Position numbers and translations under genes: made by a program. A stretch of 64,000 nt of DNA from Iodobacter violaceini (GTDB taxonomy: Bacteria; Pseudomonadota; Gammaproteobacteria; Burkholderiales; Chitinibacteraceae): the NCBI RefSeq assembly GCF_011601265.1, contig NZ_JAAOLX010000003.1:434001-498000 (forward strand), written 5' to 3'. Within the stretch, counting starts at the first letter, position 1. Every line of letters starts with the position of its first letter. Below the pieces are notes generated by a model. That model was given only the letters and a program-made list of their open reading frames with translations, searched no databases and was not told the origin of the DNA. This document shows positions 8,640 to 20,228 of the stretch, piece by piece.

Positions 8640-10226
8640 CTAAGCATCAGGGTCTTTCAATAAATCCAAAGGCAGCAGGCCTTCGGCAACCACCTCATCC
8701 AGCGCAGCCACAATCAGCGGATCAAATTGTGTGCCAGAGCGCTCTCTGACATAAGCCATGGTTTCATCCAGCGTCCATGGTTCTTTATAAGGGCGCTTAT
8801 GCAGCAGGGCATCAAACACATCCACCAAAGCCACAATCCTTGCTGAAAGCGGAATTTCCTCGCCCTTAATCCCCAAGGGGTAGCCATTACCATCAAAATG
8901 CTCATGGTGGCCGCCCGCTATTTCGGCTCCCAGCGATAAATAAGTTGTCCCCTCAACCAGCGCCACCGTTCTGGCTAAAATGGCCGCCCCCATAGGTGAA
9001 TGCTGATTCATAATCTCCCGCTCTTCTGCTGTGAGCTTGCCCGGCTTAAATAAAATATGATCCGGCGTGCCCACCTTGCCCACATCATGCAAGATACTGG
9101 CCATGCCAACCATTTCCATAAATGCATTATCCATATGCTCCGGAAAAGCATTTTTGGCTTTGAGCCGGCCCGCAATTGCGTCAGTCAGTTTTTGCACGCG
9201 TAAGACATGATCGCCCGTCGTCTGATCGCGGAACTCTCCTAAATCAGCCAAGGCCATTACCGTGGCCTCTTGCGAACGGCGTAATTGCTGATAAAGATAT
9301 AAATTATCCATAGCAGCAGAAATACGCTCACAGAATATATCCAGCAGGTTTCTGTCTACCGCCTCTAAAGGCCATGGCGGTGAGAAATGCACCACAAAGT
9401 CGTAGCTGTTACGCCCGGCGATATATAGCACTTCGTAAGGATAATCAGACTGGCTGCATTTTTTTTGCAATGCCGTATTCAGAGCAGTCAACAAACGGCT
9501 GTCTTCTGCAAGGGATTGACCATCTAAAAGAGGCGTAAACGGGCCTGTTGCCGCAAGTACCTCAAAATGCTGCTGATTATTTTTGGACTGAGCACAGAGC
9601 ATGCCGTATTCGCCCAAATTTAAAATCGCACCGACCTGCTTCAAAACACCGGAGGCAAATTCTTTTAAGGAATGCAATTGATAAAGATTGGTTGCACCTT
9701 CCAATATTTTGGCTAAGCCCTGGCTGCTTTTTTCTAAAGCATGCAGGCTCTCAAAACTGCGTAATGAAGCAATAACCGTGGTAAATATTTTATTCGCGAC
9801 CAGCTCGGTTTTAGTTTTGTAATCATTAATATCGTATTCAAGTACCACCTGCTGCTCCGGAGCATGTCCCGGCTGCCCGGTACGCAGCACAATACGTACC
9901 AGCTGATTGCCTAATTCATCACGAATACGCCGCACGAGGCGTAAGCCTGCGTCATCGGTTTCCATGACCACATCTAAAATCGCTAAAGCAATATCATGAT
10001 GCTCCGCGAGCTTCTCAAACCCTTCCTGCCCGGAATAAGCATGGAGAATTTCTAAACCACGCCCTTTAAAAACGATATTTTTTAAGGCCAGAATCGTAGC
10101 CCGATGAACATCAGGCTCATCATCCACAATGAGCAGCTTCCAAGGCTGACGAACAAGCGCAGCAGAGGCTGACGCATCATTCTCATCATCCTCCAGCATC
10201 CAGTCTTCATCATGATCAAGTGCCAT
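8640..10226 (-). CDS. Response regulator with DUF3369 and HD-GYP c-di-GMP phosphodiesterase domain
   Basis: About 528 aa from ATG at 10226 (MALDHDEDWMLEDDE), chosen for an AGGA site upstream; an upstream ATG at 10301 lacks one. An acidic N-terminus is followed by a receiver domain (LLIVDDEPDVH; acceptor Asp in AILDVVMETDDAG), a DUF3369 sensory domain, and a C-terminal HD-GYP domain. The catalytic pairs are visible as ILHDVGK and HHEHFDGNGYPLGIKG. Proteins of this layout hydrolyse cyclic di-GMP. No cognate kinase is adjacent. Confidence 0.9.
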   Translation of the reverse strand: MALDHDEDWMLEDDENDASASAALVRQPWKLLIVDDEPDVHRATILALKNIVFKGRGLEILHAYSGQEGFEKLAEHHDIALAILDVVMETDDAGLRLVRRIRDELGNQLVRIVLRTGQPGHAPEQQVVLEYDINDYKTKTELVANKIFTTVIASLRSFESLHALEKSSQGLAKILEGATNLYQLHSLKEFASGVLKQVGAILNLGEYGMLCAQSKNNQQHFEVLAATGPFTPLLDGQSLAEDSRLLTALNTALQKKCSQSDYPYEVLYIAGRNSYDFVVHFSPPWPLEAVDRNLLDIFCERISAAMDNLYLYQQLRRSQEATVMALADLGEFRDQTTGDHVLRVQKLTDAIAGRLKAKNAFPEHMDNAFMEMVGMASILHDVGKVGTPDHILFKPGKLTAEEREIMNQHSPMGAAILARTVALVEGTTYLSLGAEIAGGHHEHFDGNGYPLGIKGEEIPLSARIVALVDVFDALLHKRPYKEPWTLDETMAYVRERSGTQFDPLIVAALDEVVAEGLLPLDLLKDPDA

Positions 10227-10545
10227 TAATTTTTTTCCTGAGTTCAAACTCATGCTTCGAGGCGGCCCCGGCTGGTTTGCCTGAATCAATATATTTTTCA
10301 TTTAAGAATAGAGTGATTAACAAGCAATGCCAAGCCTTGATCACCGCACTTAATCCATTATTTTTGAACAAGCACACTCTGCGATAAATCATCTTTGCAT
10401 AAAAAAAGCATCCGGGAACTAAGGCAATACGGGCAGTTTGATAAAACAGATTCTGTATTCAGTTAATCAGCGCCACCCAATAAGGTTAAAACAACGGCAA
10501 TCATGACATCTACGTCCGCTTGCCTTTCGAATGCGATTACAATAG

Positions 10546-12288
<1,743 letters not shown>

Positions 12289-12317
12289 TATTAAACATCC
12301 GTTCTTTAAAATGAATA

Positions 12318-12355
12318 AACGCCACTTTATAAAAAATAGAGTGGCGTTTTTTTAT
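12318..12355 (+). terminator. Rho-independent terminator after argS
   Basis: AACGCCACT (12318-12326) pairs with AGTGGCGTT (12340-12348), followed by TTTTTTT. Confidence 0.88.
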
Positions 12356-12502
12356 TTTAGATAAGTCTTTGAAAAATATAGCTTTACAAAAAAAACATAA
12401 TTAGCAAATACAACATTCAACTACTCCCCCAATATGGCACGGGAATATTCACAATAGATAAACCAAAAGAGAGTGCTAATATTTTCCGCCGATTTACAGG
12501 CA

Positions 12503-12543
12503 GCGTCAGAAAAATAAGGGGTTTTACCTATACATTCTGACGC
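12503..12543 (+). promoter_or_regulatory. 5' leader hairpin before outer-membrane protein gene
   Basis: GCGTCAGAA (12503-12511) pairs perfectly with TTCTGACGC (12535-12543) around a loop holding AAGGGGTTTTACCT. It ends 30 bases before the ATG at 12574. It could be an mRNA stability or small-RNA target structure, or an operator dyad. Confidence 0.45.
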
Positions 12544-12573
12544 AACTCTCTAATACTTCTTTGTAGAAAAAAA

Positions 12574-13116
12574 ATGAAAAAGAATATTCTTGCTTCCTTA
12601 GTTTTATCCGCTTTGATTGCTTCACCCGTATTTGCTGAAGGTTTTTACATTGGTGCTGATGTAGGTAGCAGCAAGGCAAAAGCTGATTCTAATGGCTATT
12701 CTATTGAAAAAAGTGACACCGCATGGGGAATTCATGGTGGTTATAAGTTTTCTCCTTATTTAGCTGCAGAACTGGGCTATCGCAGCTTTGGCAAGTTTGA
12801 AGAAAACTACTCCTTTATGAAAGGCTCTGTTGAAGCCAGCGCAGTTCAAGCTTCGGTAATCGGTTCATACCCATTTTCTGAAGCATTTAATATTTATGGT
12901 CGCTTAGGTGTTGCAAGTATCAAAACAACATCAAAAATTAGCAGCGATTTCTACAATGCTCAAAATGATCAAACAGACACTAAAGCACTGTTTGGTATCG
13001 GCGCTCAATACTCATTCAATAAGAACTTGAGCATGCGTACCGAATACACGCAATATGCTGAAATCGAAGATGTAAAACTGTCTGCGATCACTATTGGCGC
13101 AAACTACAGCTTCTAA
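12574..13116 (+). CDS. Small outer-membrane beta-barrel protein (OmpA/OmpX-like)
   Basis: 180 aa. A classic signal peptide (MKKNILASLVLSALIASPVFA) is cleaved before EGFYIGADVG. The rest alternates short polar turns and amphipathic strands and ends in ...ITIGANYSF, with the terminal Phe used for outer-membrane insertion. The pattern (GIHGGYKFSPYLAAELGYR, IYGRLGVAS) is that of eight-stranded outer-membrane barrels. A paralogue follows 340 bp downstream. It has its own leader hairpin and terminator, so it is probably transcribed alone. Function is unknown: adhesion, stress resistance or a structural porin are possible. Confidence 0.85.
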   Translation: MKKNILASLVLSALIASPVFAEGFYIGADVGSSKAKADSNGYSIEKSDTAWGIHGGYKFSPYLAAELGYRSFGKFEENYSFMKGSVEASAVQASVIGSYPFSEAFNIYGRLGVASIKTTSKISSDFYNAQNDQTDTKALFGIGAQYSFNKNLSMRTEYTQYAEIEDVKLSAITIGANYSF

Positions 13117-13143
13117 AAATGAATTAAATCATTTTTAGCTTTG

Positions 13144-13183
13144 AAAAGCGCAATTTCATTTTATGAGATTGCGCTTTTTTTTT
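13144..13183 (+). terminator. Rho-independent terminator
   Basis: AAAAGCGCAAT (13144-13154) pairs with ATTGCGCTTTT, followed by a T run. The next ~275 bp up to the second barrel gene are A+T rich and show no further feature I can name. Confidence 0.85.
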
Positions 13184-13457
13184 GCATGATGTCTCTGAAT
13201 ATTAAATCCCCCATTTTCTCGCTGCCTTAGCTGTTCTGCTTAAAACCTACCTGCATTTGTTAATTACCGAATACCGCAACGTCCAAAATTTATAATCATT
13301 CACAACCAAAATCATGACTCACATGAAATGATTATTAAAGTAAAAATGGCAATATTCACATGACAAATGAATCAAAAAAACCTACCCTTGCCATGCATTA
13401 CAGATCATGAAAGATAATAAAAATACATTCTGCACATACAAAAAGAAAGGATATCCT

Positions 13458-13982
13458 TTGAAAAAGTTGTTTTTAGCTCCATTAATTCTTGTTTCTATCC
13501 TGACTACCCCTGCCTTTGCAGAAGGATTCTATTTAGGCACTGAAATTAATGCCCGTGGAGCCAGCCTGGAAATAAACAACCGCTCAGTAGAAGATAAAAC
13601 AGGAGTGGGCTGGGGCATTCATGCCGGCTATCAATTTTCGCCTTATTTCGCCACTGAAGTTGCTTACCGCGATTTGGGTGATATTGATTTTACAGTTGCA
13701 CAGACCCAATCCAAAGCCAGTGCCATTCAGGCATCCCTTATTGGCACCTATCCATTTACCAGCAGATTTAGTGTATTTGGCCGCCTTGGCGTGGCTCAAC
13801 TTAAAAGCACGTTAAAAGATAACCGCTATACCTACCAGGACCATAACGACACAAAAGCATTACTCGGGCTGGGCGTTGAATTTGCCATTACAAAACAAAT
13901 CAGTTTGCGTACGGAATTAAGCGAATATACCGGCGACCACAATATAAGCTCACTTTCCCTGGGTGCTAACTTCAAATTCTAA
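13458..13982 (+). CDS. Outer-membrane beta-barrel protein, paralogue of the preceding gene
   Basis: 174 aa from a proposed TTG start at 13458, chosen because AAAGGA lies 6 bases upstream and the product then begins LKKLFLAPLILVSILTTPAFA-EGFY, matching the paralogue's signal peptide. The ATG at 13407 would add 17 charged residues and spoil the signal. Shared blocks include GWGIHAGYQFSPYFATEVAYR, ASAIQASLIGTYPF and FGRLGVAQLKS. It ends in ...SLGANFKF with a terminal Phe. Sequence divergence between the two copies is large, so the duplication is old. Confidence 0.83.
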   Translation: MKKLFLAPLILVSILTTPAFAEGFYLGTEINARGASLEINNRSVEDKTGVGWGIHAGYQFSPYFATEVAYRDLGDIDFTVAQTQSKASAIQASLIGTYPFTSRFSVFGRLGVAQLKSTLKDNRYTYQDHNDTKALLGLGVEFAITKQISLRTELSEYTGDHNISSLSLGANFKF

Positions 13983-13984
13983 GC

Positions 13985-14021
13985 AAAAAAAGAGCGCACC
14001 CATCCGGAGTGCGCTTTTTTT
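13985..14021 (+). terminator. Rho-independent terminator
   Basis: AGCGCAC (13993-13999) pairs with GTGCGCT (14009-14015), with A and T tracts on either side, so it can also act for the convergent parvulin gene. Confidence 0.85.
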
Positions 14022-14036
14022 AAAACTGGCCGTTTA

Positions 14037-14315
14037 TTAACCGCGGCTGGTTACGATCAAGAGGTGATAACCAAATTGCGTTTTTACCGGGCCTTGAACT
14101 TCGTTCAATGGCGCGCTGAAAACAACTTTATCAAATTCCGGCACCATCATGCCCGGGCCGAACGAGCCCAGATCACCACCTTGAGCAGATGAAGGGCAGC
14201 TGGAGTGCTTTTTAGCTACGGCAGCAAAATCAGCACCGGCCAGAATTTCTTGTTTTAATTCTTCGCACTTGGCTTCGCTGCTTACTAAAAGGTGGCTTGC
14301 TGTCGCTTGTACCAT
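14037..14315 (-). CDS. ppiC: Parvulin-type peptidyl-prolyl isomerase
   Basis: 92 aa single-domain cytoplasmic parvulin with no signal peptide. The start at 14315 (MVQATASHLLVSSEAKCEEL) has GGAG 7 bases upstream; an earlier ATG at 14375 adds 20 unrelated residues. Family hallmarks are ASHLLV, ADFAAVAKKHSSCPSSAQGGDLGSF, the MVPEFDKVVF core and the C-terminal TQFGYHLLIVTSR. Length matches PpiC of enterobacteria (93 aa). It isomerises X-Pro bonds during protein folding. Confidence 0.92.
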   Translation of the reverse strand: MVQATASHLLVSSEAKCEELKQEILAGADFAAVAKKHSSCPSSAQGGDLGSFGPGMMVPEFDKVVFSAPLNEVQGPVKTQFGYHLLIVTSRG

Positions 14316-14523
14316 TTCAAAACTCCAAAAAAGATGACGCCACTCTGTGGCATCATTAAAAAGCGCTGAGCGCATAGGTTAAAAGGCAATATGATGCCTT
14401 TATGATCAATTTCAAGTAAAAACATGAAAAAACACCACAGTCATACCATCACAGCAGATTAATGGCCGCACTTTTTCGATACAAAAAAGCAAAGTGCCAT
14501 AAAATAGCCCGTCCTCCCTTTTA

Positions 14524-14889
14524 ATGCACCGTGGCCAAACGATGAATAGTCAAAAAATCCGTTTTTTCCGACAGCGAATTCCCTCATTTGAATGCATTCC
14601 AGGCTGTCACGATTGCTGCGGCCCCGTCACCACATCCAGTGAAGAAATGGCCCGCCTGCCCCGCAAAAGCGCCGCAGAACAAGCCGATGCACTGGAAAAC
14701 CTGAGCTGCCCCCACCTCGCGGGGAAAGGCTGTACCGTCTATTCAGAGCGCCCGCTGATTTGCAGACTATTTGGCACCACTCCCGCCCTGGCCTGCCCAC
14801 ATGGCAAACGCCCGGAAATGATGATAGACGAGGTTATTGAGCAACAGATTTATCAATTTTTTAAAGAAACGCGCCAGGTTCTGGTTTAG
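14524..14889 (+). CDS. YkgJ-family cysteine-cluster protein
   Basis: 121 aa (or 115 aa from ATG at 14542; neither start has a clear ribosome site). The N-terminal Cys block CIPGCHDCCGP, then CPHLAGKGCTVYSERPLICR, are the marks of the YkgJ/Fe-S or Zn cluster family (UPF0153). The family is thought to bind a metal through conserved cysteines; its cellular role is not established. It stands alone between divergent and unrelated neighbours. Confidence 0.8.
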   Translation: MHRGQTMNSQKIRFFRQRIPSFECIPGCHDCCGPVTTSSEEMARLPRKSAAEQADALENLSCPHLAGKGCTVYSERPLICRLFGTTPALACPHGKRPEMMIDEVIEQQIYQFFKETRQVLV

Positions 14890-14967
14890 TAAAAACAGCA
14901 ACGGCCCACAAGCAAAATAATCATTCAAGAACTATGCTGACATAGACCCTGCACTAGGATTTATCTC

Positions 14968-17310
14968 TTGATCAGCAAATTACGAATCAGAGTATTACGC
15001 CTGCTCGGCATCACACTATTGGTGACCGTTAGCTTTGGCTCGTATTTTTCTTACCAGATACTCTCTGAAAAATTCACCCAATTTGAAAAAAGAAGCATCC
15101 AAAGTGATTTAGATGCTGCTAATTTACTGATTAACGAACAACTCCTCTCTCATAAAAAGTTTGCAACCGATTATTCTGTCTGGGATGACACATGCACTTT
15201 TATGAAAGATGGTAATAAAAAATATATTGCTTCAAATTACACTTATGAAGCCATTAGCAATATGGGAAATGATTTCATATTTTTAATTCATCCAAATGGT
15301 GAAATAGCGCTGTCTGTGATTCTCAGCGACTTTCTTGGAGAGGAATCAGGAAAATCCATCATTAATTCAAACAGCAGAGAAACTGACACGCTTTTAAAAA
15401 AACTAAATATTAAAAAAGAAATGGCCATCACCAGCTCAAGGTCAGCTTTATATTTTTTAAATGATCAGGCCTATATTTTAGCATTTTCACCTATCGTAAA
15501 AAGCAATGGCAGTGGCCCGGCAATGGGAATGACGATTATGGGCAGGCATATTAGTGCCAGCCGGCTGCAGCATATGCAAAAACTAAGCCAGACACCATTT
15601 AAACTCTTACCCCCTGATGTTCAGGCAGAAAATATCAGCTTTAGTGATCAGAAATACCATGCAATACGGCAAATCAAAGATGCCCACCCATTTATCATCA
15701 GCATTGATGGTGTACGCCCGCTCTATAAAGAAGGGCAATTTGCTTATATTTTACTGCTTATTAATTTAATTTCTGTCTGGGCTATTTCTCTGATATTAGT
15801 CATGCTGGGGCTGGGCCACCTGGTCATTAAACGGATTACCTTTTACAGCCAGAAACTGCACAGAATTCGCTTAGGAGAACAATCAGACGGGCGCCTGCAA
15901 CATTCTGGCATTGATGAAATAGATTTTCTTGCCCTTTCCGTCAATGAATTACTCGATGAAATAGAAAATCAGCATCAAAAACTAATCAGAGATGCACTTT
16001 ATGATCCGCTAACATCGCTTGGCAACCGCAGCCGTTTAAATGAGCAGTTAAAGTTATCGCTTAGTTTATTGCGCAGAAAATCAATGCAGGCACTGTGCTT
16101 GTTATTAATTGATTTAGACGGTTTTAAAATGATTAATGATGTGCACGGACACCCGGCCGGCGATCAGCTGCTTATTGTGCTTTCTAAACGAATTTTAGAA
16201 ACCATACGTGAAAGTGATTGTGCAGTACGGCTGGGAGGGGATGAATTTGCCATTATGCTGACAAACCCGCTTAGCATGCCTATTGCGGAGCAAATCACAG
16301 AACGAATTCGCGTACAACTTTCATTACCTGTAGATTTTGCGAATAAAACATTACGCGTTTCAGCCAGTATTGGCCTAGTGTATTTAAATAATAATATTAG
16401 TAAAACATTACTTCCCGAAGATATTATCAAGCAGGCAGATATTGCCATGTATCAGGCCAAACAGGCCGGGCGGGACAGGACTGTTATTTTTGATAAGGCC
16501 ATGGAATCTCTGCTCGATGAATATGAAAAATTAGAAAACGATTTAAGATCAAGCGTTGATGGGGAATTAATTGATATTTCTTTTCAGCCTATTTTATCTA
16601 CAGATGGAAAAAAGCTGGAATCACTGGAAGTATTAGGGCGCTGGTTTCATCCCCGGCTTGGTTTAATCAGCCCGGATCGTTTTATTCCTATTGCAGAAAA
16701 CGCCAGGCTTATCCGCCGCTATACTTTGGGCGTACTAAAAAAAGCCTGCATGGTGGCTAAAATGGAATTTGGAGTTTATCCGGATTTACGCCTCTCTGTT
16801 AATATCAGTGTTCAGGAAATGCTGGAAAATGACTTTTTTGATGATTTGCACGCCATCCTATTAGAAACTGATTTCCCTCCTCATTTATTAAATCTGGAAG
16901 TAACCGAGTCTTTATTTGCAAAAAATGAATCTGAGCTAACCGAAACCATGCTGAAATGCTGCGAATTGGGAATAAAATTTCATATTGACGATTTTGGTAC
17001 TGGCTATTCTTCTTTAGCACGCCTGCATGCGCTGCCTATCAGCATATTAAAAGTTGATCGTGCTTTTGTTAACAGAATTGGCGAGGGAGGAGAAACACTG
17101 ATTAAGGCTGTCATCGAAATGGCTCATGGTTTAAATATGAAAGTCATTTGCGAAGGAGTAGAAACCACCGGGCAAGCCAGCTGTATTACTCAACTTGGTG
17201 GCGACTACATTCAGGGCTATCTTTATGCAAAGCCGATGGCTACGGCTGAATTATCCATGTGGCTGTTTAACTTTACTCATCAGGAAACCAGCCCAAAACT
17301 TATACATTAG
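14968..17310 (+). CDS. CHASE4-GGDEF-EAL membrane cyclic-di-GMP protein
   Basis: 780 aa from a TTG start at 14968 with AGGAT 8 bases upstream. A membrane helix near residues 10-30 is followed by a periplasmic CHASE4-like sensor (YSVWDDTCTFMKD), a second helix at ~265-290 and a HAMP-like linker. The GGDEF domain has an intact active site (RLGGDEFAIML, ~422) and the inhibitory site RESD (~413). The EAL domain's signature is EVLGRW instead of EALLRW, but downstream metal and catalytic positions look present (NISVQEML, HIDDFGTGYSSLARL, ICEGVET, QGYLYAKPM). Both synthesis and breakdown of cyclic di-GMP are therefore possible; the real balance is unknown. Confidence 0.9.
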   Translation: MISKLRIRVLRLLGITLLVTVSFGSYFSYQILSEKFTQFEKRSIQSDLDAANLLINEQLLSHKKFATDYSVWDDTCTFMKDGNKKYIASNYTYEAISNMGNDFIFLIHPNGEIALSVILSDFLGEESGKSIINSNSRETDTLLKKLNIKKEMAITSSRSALYFLNDQAYILAFSPIVKSNGSGPAMGMTIMGRHISASRLQHMQKLSQTPFKLLPPDVQAENISFSDQKYHAIRQIKDAHPFIISIDGVRPLYKEGQFAYILLLINLISVWAISLILVMLGLGHLVIKRITFYSQKLHRIRLGEQSDGRLQHSGIDEIDFLALSVNELLDEIENQHQKLIRDALYDPLTSLGNRSRLNEQLKLSLSLLRRKSMQALCLLLIDLDGFKMINDVHGHPAGDQLLIVLSKRILETIRESDCAVRLGGDEFAIMLTNPLSMPIAEQITERIRVQLSLPVDFANKTLRVSASIGLVYLNNNISKTLLPEDIIKQADIAMYQAKQAGRDRTVIFDKAMESLLDEYEKLENDLRSSVDGELIDISFQPILSTDGKKLESLEVLGRWFHPRLGLISPDRFIPIAENARLIRRYTLGVLKKACMVAKMEFGVYPDLRLSVNISVQEMLENDFFDDLHAILLETDFPPHLLNLEVTESLFAKNESELTETMLKCCELGIKFHIDDFGTGYSSLARLHALPISILKVDRAFVNRIGEGGETLIKAVIEMAHGLNMKVICEGVETTGQASCITQLGGDYIQGYLYAKPMATAELSMWLFNFTHQETSPKLIH

Positions 17311-17356
17311 GCAAATCGCGGTAGAATTGAATTCTACCCATTTCGCAGATACTGCC

Positions 17357-17857
17357 ATGCCTCACATCTCAACCGCCCGCCTTTGTCTCAGTACAATCAG
17401 CATTCATGATGCTGCATTTTATCTGCAGCTTCTGAACGAGCCGTCGTGGCATCAATTTATTGGTGACCGGGGAATTCGCACTTTAGAAGATGCACAAACT
17501 GCAATTATAAATGGCCCTGTTGATATGCAAAACCGGCTTGGTTTTAGCTTATATATTGTAAAACTAAAAGATTCAGCAACACCCATTGGCCTCTGTGGCC
17601 TGTTAAAACGAGATTATCTGGAAGATGCAGACTTAGGCTATGCCTTTTTGCCGCAATACTGGGGCCAGGGATTTGCATTTGAGGCGGCCACGGGTGTTGT
17701 TAAATACGCTAAAGAAGTATTAAATATGCCCCGCCTGCTGGCAACAACAGATTTAAATAATCAAACATCAATGCAATTGCTGAATAAATTAAACTTTAAA
17801 CTGATTAAAACGCTGTCTCTGCATAAAGAACTAAAATTATTCGCCCTTGAGCTTTAA
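17357..17857 (+). CDS. GNAT acetyltransferase, RimJ/RimL type
   Basis: 166 aa starting MPHISTARLCLSTISIHDAA. The N-terminal TARLCLS and C-terminal QYWGQGFAFEAATGVVKYA (acetyl-CoA pyrophosphate loop) and NQTSMQLLNKLNF are typical of the RimJ/RimL-like GNAT branch, which acetylates N-terminal or side-chain amines. The start codon lies 46 bp after the diguanylate cyclase stop. The acceptor substrate cannot be predicted. Confidence 0.85.
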   Translation: MPHISTARLCLSTISIHDAAFYLQLLNEPSWHQFIGDRGIRTLEDAQTAIINGPVDMQNRLGFSLYIVKLKDSATPIGLCGLLKRDYLEDADLGYAFLPQYWGQGFAFEAATGVVKYAKEVLNMPRLLATTDLNNQTSMQLLNKLNFKLIKTLSLHKELKLFALEL

Positions 17858-17877
17858 ATTATTTTTATCATAAAAAA

Positions 17878-17902
17878 ACGGGCATAAATGCCCGTTTTTT
17901 TA
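17878..17902. terminator. Rho-independent terminator between converging genes
   Basis: ACGGGCAT (17878-17885) pairs with ATGCCCGT (17888-17895), flanked by AAAAAAA and TTTTTTT, so it can work in both directions. Confidence 0.88.
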
Positions 17903-17944
17903 TTCAGGGGGCTTTGTTAGCACCCCCTCTTCAGCCCAAAGCAA

Positions 17945-19939
17945 TTAAGCAATAATTGCTTTAGCCTTAGCCACTACATTTTCTACAGTAAAGCCAAAGT
18001 GTTTAAACAGTTGGCCAGCCGGTGCGGATTCACCAAAGGTATCCATACCAATCACATCACCTTCCAGACCTACATATTTGCGCCAGAAATCTGAAGTTGC
18101 AGCTTCAATGGCCAAACGTGCTACGCCACGCGGCAATACTGCGGCCTTGTAAGCGGCATCTTGCACATCAAATACATTGGTCGATGGCATAGAAACCACA
18201 CGGGCAGCAATGCCTTCGCTTGCCAGTGCTTCAGCCGCTTTCACAGCCAGCTCTACTTCAGAACCGGTTGCAATCAGGATAACAGCCGGATTTGCCACTT
18301 CTTTTAATACATAACCGCCTTTCTTAATATTGGCGATAGTGGCTTCATCACGCGCCATAAACATCAGATTCTGACGGCTGAAGATCAAGGATGATGGCGT
18401 TGCTTTTTGCTCAATGGCATGCGCCCAGGCCACCATGGATTCTACGGTATCGCATGGACGCCATACATGGTGATTAGGGATGCAACGCAGCGTTTGCAGC
18501 TGCTCTACCGGCTGATGCGTCGGGCCATCTTCACCCAGACCAATCGAATCATGGGTATAAACGAAGAGGTTATTGGTCTTCATTAGGGAGGCCATACGCA
18601 GGGCATTGAGTGCGTATTCGCAGAACATCAGGAAGGTTGCGCCGTAAGGACGGAAACCACCGTGCAGCACCACGCCATTCATAATGGCGCTCATGCCAAA
18701 TTCACGCACGCCGTAGCTGATATGGTTACCAATCAGCTCATTGCCTTCACGCTTCAGTGAAACGCAGCCTTTCCAATTGGTCAGGTTAGAGCCGGTCAGA
18801 TCCGCCGAACCACCAAGAAGTTCTGGCACTTGCGGCGCATAGGCATTCAGTGCGTTTTGTGATGCCTTACGTGAGGCGATTGTTTCTGCCTTGGTATTGG
18901 CATCACTTACCGCCGCTTTCACCACATCTTGCCAGTTGGCTGGCAATTCATTGCTCATACGGCGTTTGAATTCTGCAGCTTCTACAGGATATGCGGCTTC
19001 ATATTTAGCAAACAGCGCATTCCAATCTGATTCTAAACGCGCACCGGATTCTTTTTTATCCCAGCCTGCGTATACATCAGCAGGGATTTCGAACGGGCCG
19101 TGGTTCCAGCCAATGGCTGCGCGAGTCGCGGCAATTTCTGCATCGCCCAGTGGCGCGCCGTGGCAATCGTGGCTGGCCGCTTTATTGGGCGAGCCTTTAC
19201 CGATAATGGTTTTGCAGCAGATCAGTGTTGGTTTGTCTGTAACCGCTTTAGCAGCAACGATGGCAGCATCCAGCGCATCTACATCGTGGCCATCCACGGA
19301 TAAAACGTGCCAGCCATAGGCATCAAAACGTTTAGGGGTATCGTCAGTAAACCAGCCTTCTACATGACCGTCGATAGAAATACCGTTGTCATCCCAGAAT
19401 GCAATCAGCTTACCGAGACCCCATGTACCCGCCAAAGCGCAAGCTTCATGGCTGATACCTTCCATCAGGCAGCCATCGCCAAGGAATACATAGGTGTGGT
19501 GATCAACGATATCCAGACCTGGCTTGTTGAAATCGCGTGCCAGCAGTTTTTCAGCCAGAGCAAAACCTACCGCATTCGTGATCCCTTGTCCCAGCGGGCC
19601 GGTCGTGGTTTCTACACCCGGGGTGTAATGCACTTCAGGATGGCCTGGCGTTTTGGAGTGGAACTGACGGAAGTTTTTCAGATCGTCCAGCGTTACATCA
19701 TAGCCAGTCAGATGCAGCAAAGCGTATTGCAACATGGAGCCGTGGCCGTTAGACAAGATAAAACGGTCGCGATCAGCCCACTGTGGATTAGTCGGATTGA
19801 AACGCATGTGGTTGCCCCACAGCGACAAGCCGATTTCCGCCATGCCCATAGGCATGCCAGGGTGGCCGGAATTCGCTTTTTGAACAGCATCCATTGCTAA
19901 AGCGCGGATTGCATTTGCCAGATCATTACGCGTTGCCAT
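17945..19939 (-). CDS. tkt: Transketolase
   Basis: 664 aa thiamine-diphosphate enzyme of the pentose-phosphate pathway, moving two-carbon units between sugar phosphates. N-terminal [14 protein letters not shown], the ThDP/Mg motif [13 protein letters not shown]...DDNGISIDG, the central transketolase signature region ([19 protein letters not shown]) and the C-terminal domain ([10 protein letters not shown]) are complete. Length matches bacterial TktA. The ribosome site AAGGAAAAG precedes the ATG. The gene has a long structured leader (19940-20228). Confidence 0.96.
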   Translation of the reverse strand: MATRNDLANAIRALAMDAVQKANSGHPGMPMGMAEIGLSLWGNHMRFNPTNPQWADRDRFILSNGHGSMLQYALLHLTGYDVTLDDLKNFRQFHSKTPGHPEVHYTPGVETTTGPLGQGITNAVGFALAEKLLARDFNKPGLDIVDHHTYVFLGDGCLMEGISHEACALAGTWGLGKLIAFWDDNGISIDGHVEGWFTDDTPKRFDAYGWHVLSVDGHDVDALDAAIVAAKAVTDKPTLICCKTIIGKGSPNKAASHDCHGAPLGDAEIAATRAAIGWNHGPFEIPADVYAGWDKKESGARLESDWNALFAKYEAAYPVEAAEFKRRMSNELPANWQDVVKAAVSDANTKAETIASRKASQNALNAYAPQVPELLGGSADLTGSNLTNWKGCVSLKREGNELIGNHISYGVREFGMSAIMNGVVLHGGFRPYGATFLMFCEYALNALRMASLMKTNNLFVYTHDSIGLGEDGPTHQPVEQLQTLRCIPNHHVWRPCDTVESMVAWAHAIEQKATPSSLIFSRQNLMFMARDEATIANIKKGGYVLKEVANPAVILIATGSEVELAVKAAEALASEGIAARVVSMPSTNVFDVQDAAYKAAVLPRGVARLAIEAATSDFWRKYVGLEGDVIGMDTFGESAPAGQLFKHFGFTVENVVAKAKAIIA

Positions 19940-20228
19940 ATCTTTTCCTTGTGTGCATTAAGGTGAAACTGCGCCCGCCTCTCTTGCATAGAGAAGCTAA
20001 GGGGGAGGGAGGCCAGGGCGACTTGCCCTATCTGTCAGGAAGCCCCGTTGCCTTGGCCGGAAGGCCAATCATCATCAAGTCTTTTTATGACTCTAAATGC
20101 CGTAAAAAGGCATAAGAGCGAATCGCTGCCCCCATTATCACTGAGGGACTGTGTCTGCAACAATATCAAATTACCATATCATTTTTAACACGAGATAACG
20201 CGCATAGCGTTGAGCTGGCTCAAAGTGT
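19940..20228 (-). promoter_or_regulatory. Structured leader region of transketolase gene
   Basis: No gene is visible. Reading toward tkt, several short stems occur: a perfect TTGGCC/GGCCAA stem (20053-20068), a GGGC/GCCC stem at 20027-20040 and a CTCT/AGAG stem close to the gene. This is more RNA structure than a plain promoter needs. I do not recognise a known riboswitch class. Confidence 0.35.

Noticed and set aside
19307-19900. 197-codon open frame on the + strand opposite transketolase
   Set aside because: It is the antisense shadow of the well-conserved tkt gene, with no ribosome site or recognisable domain.
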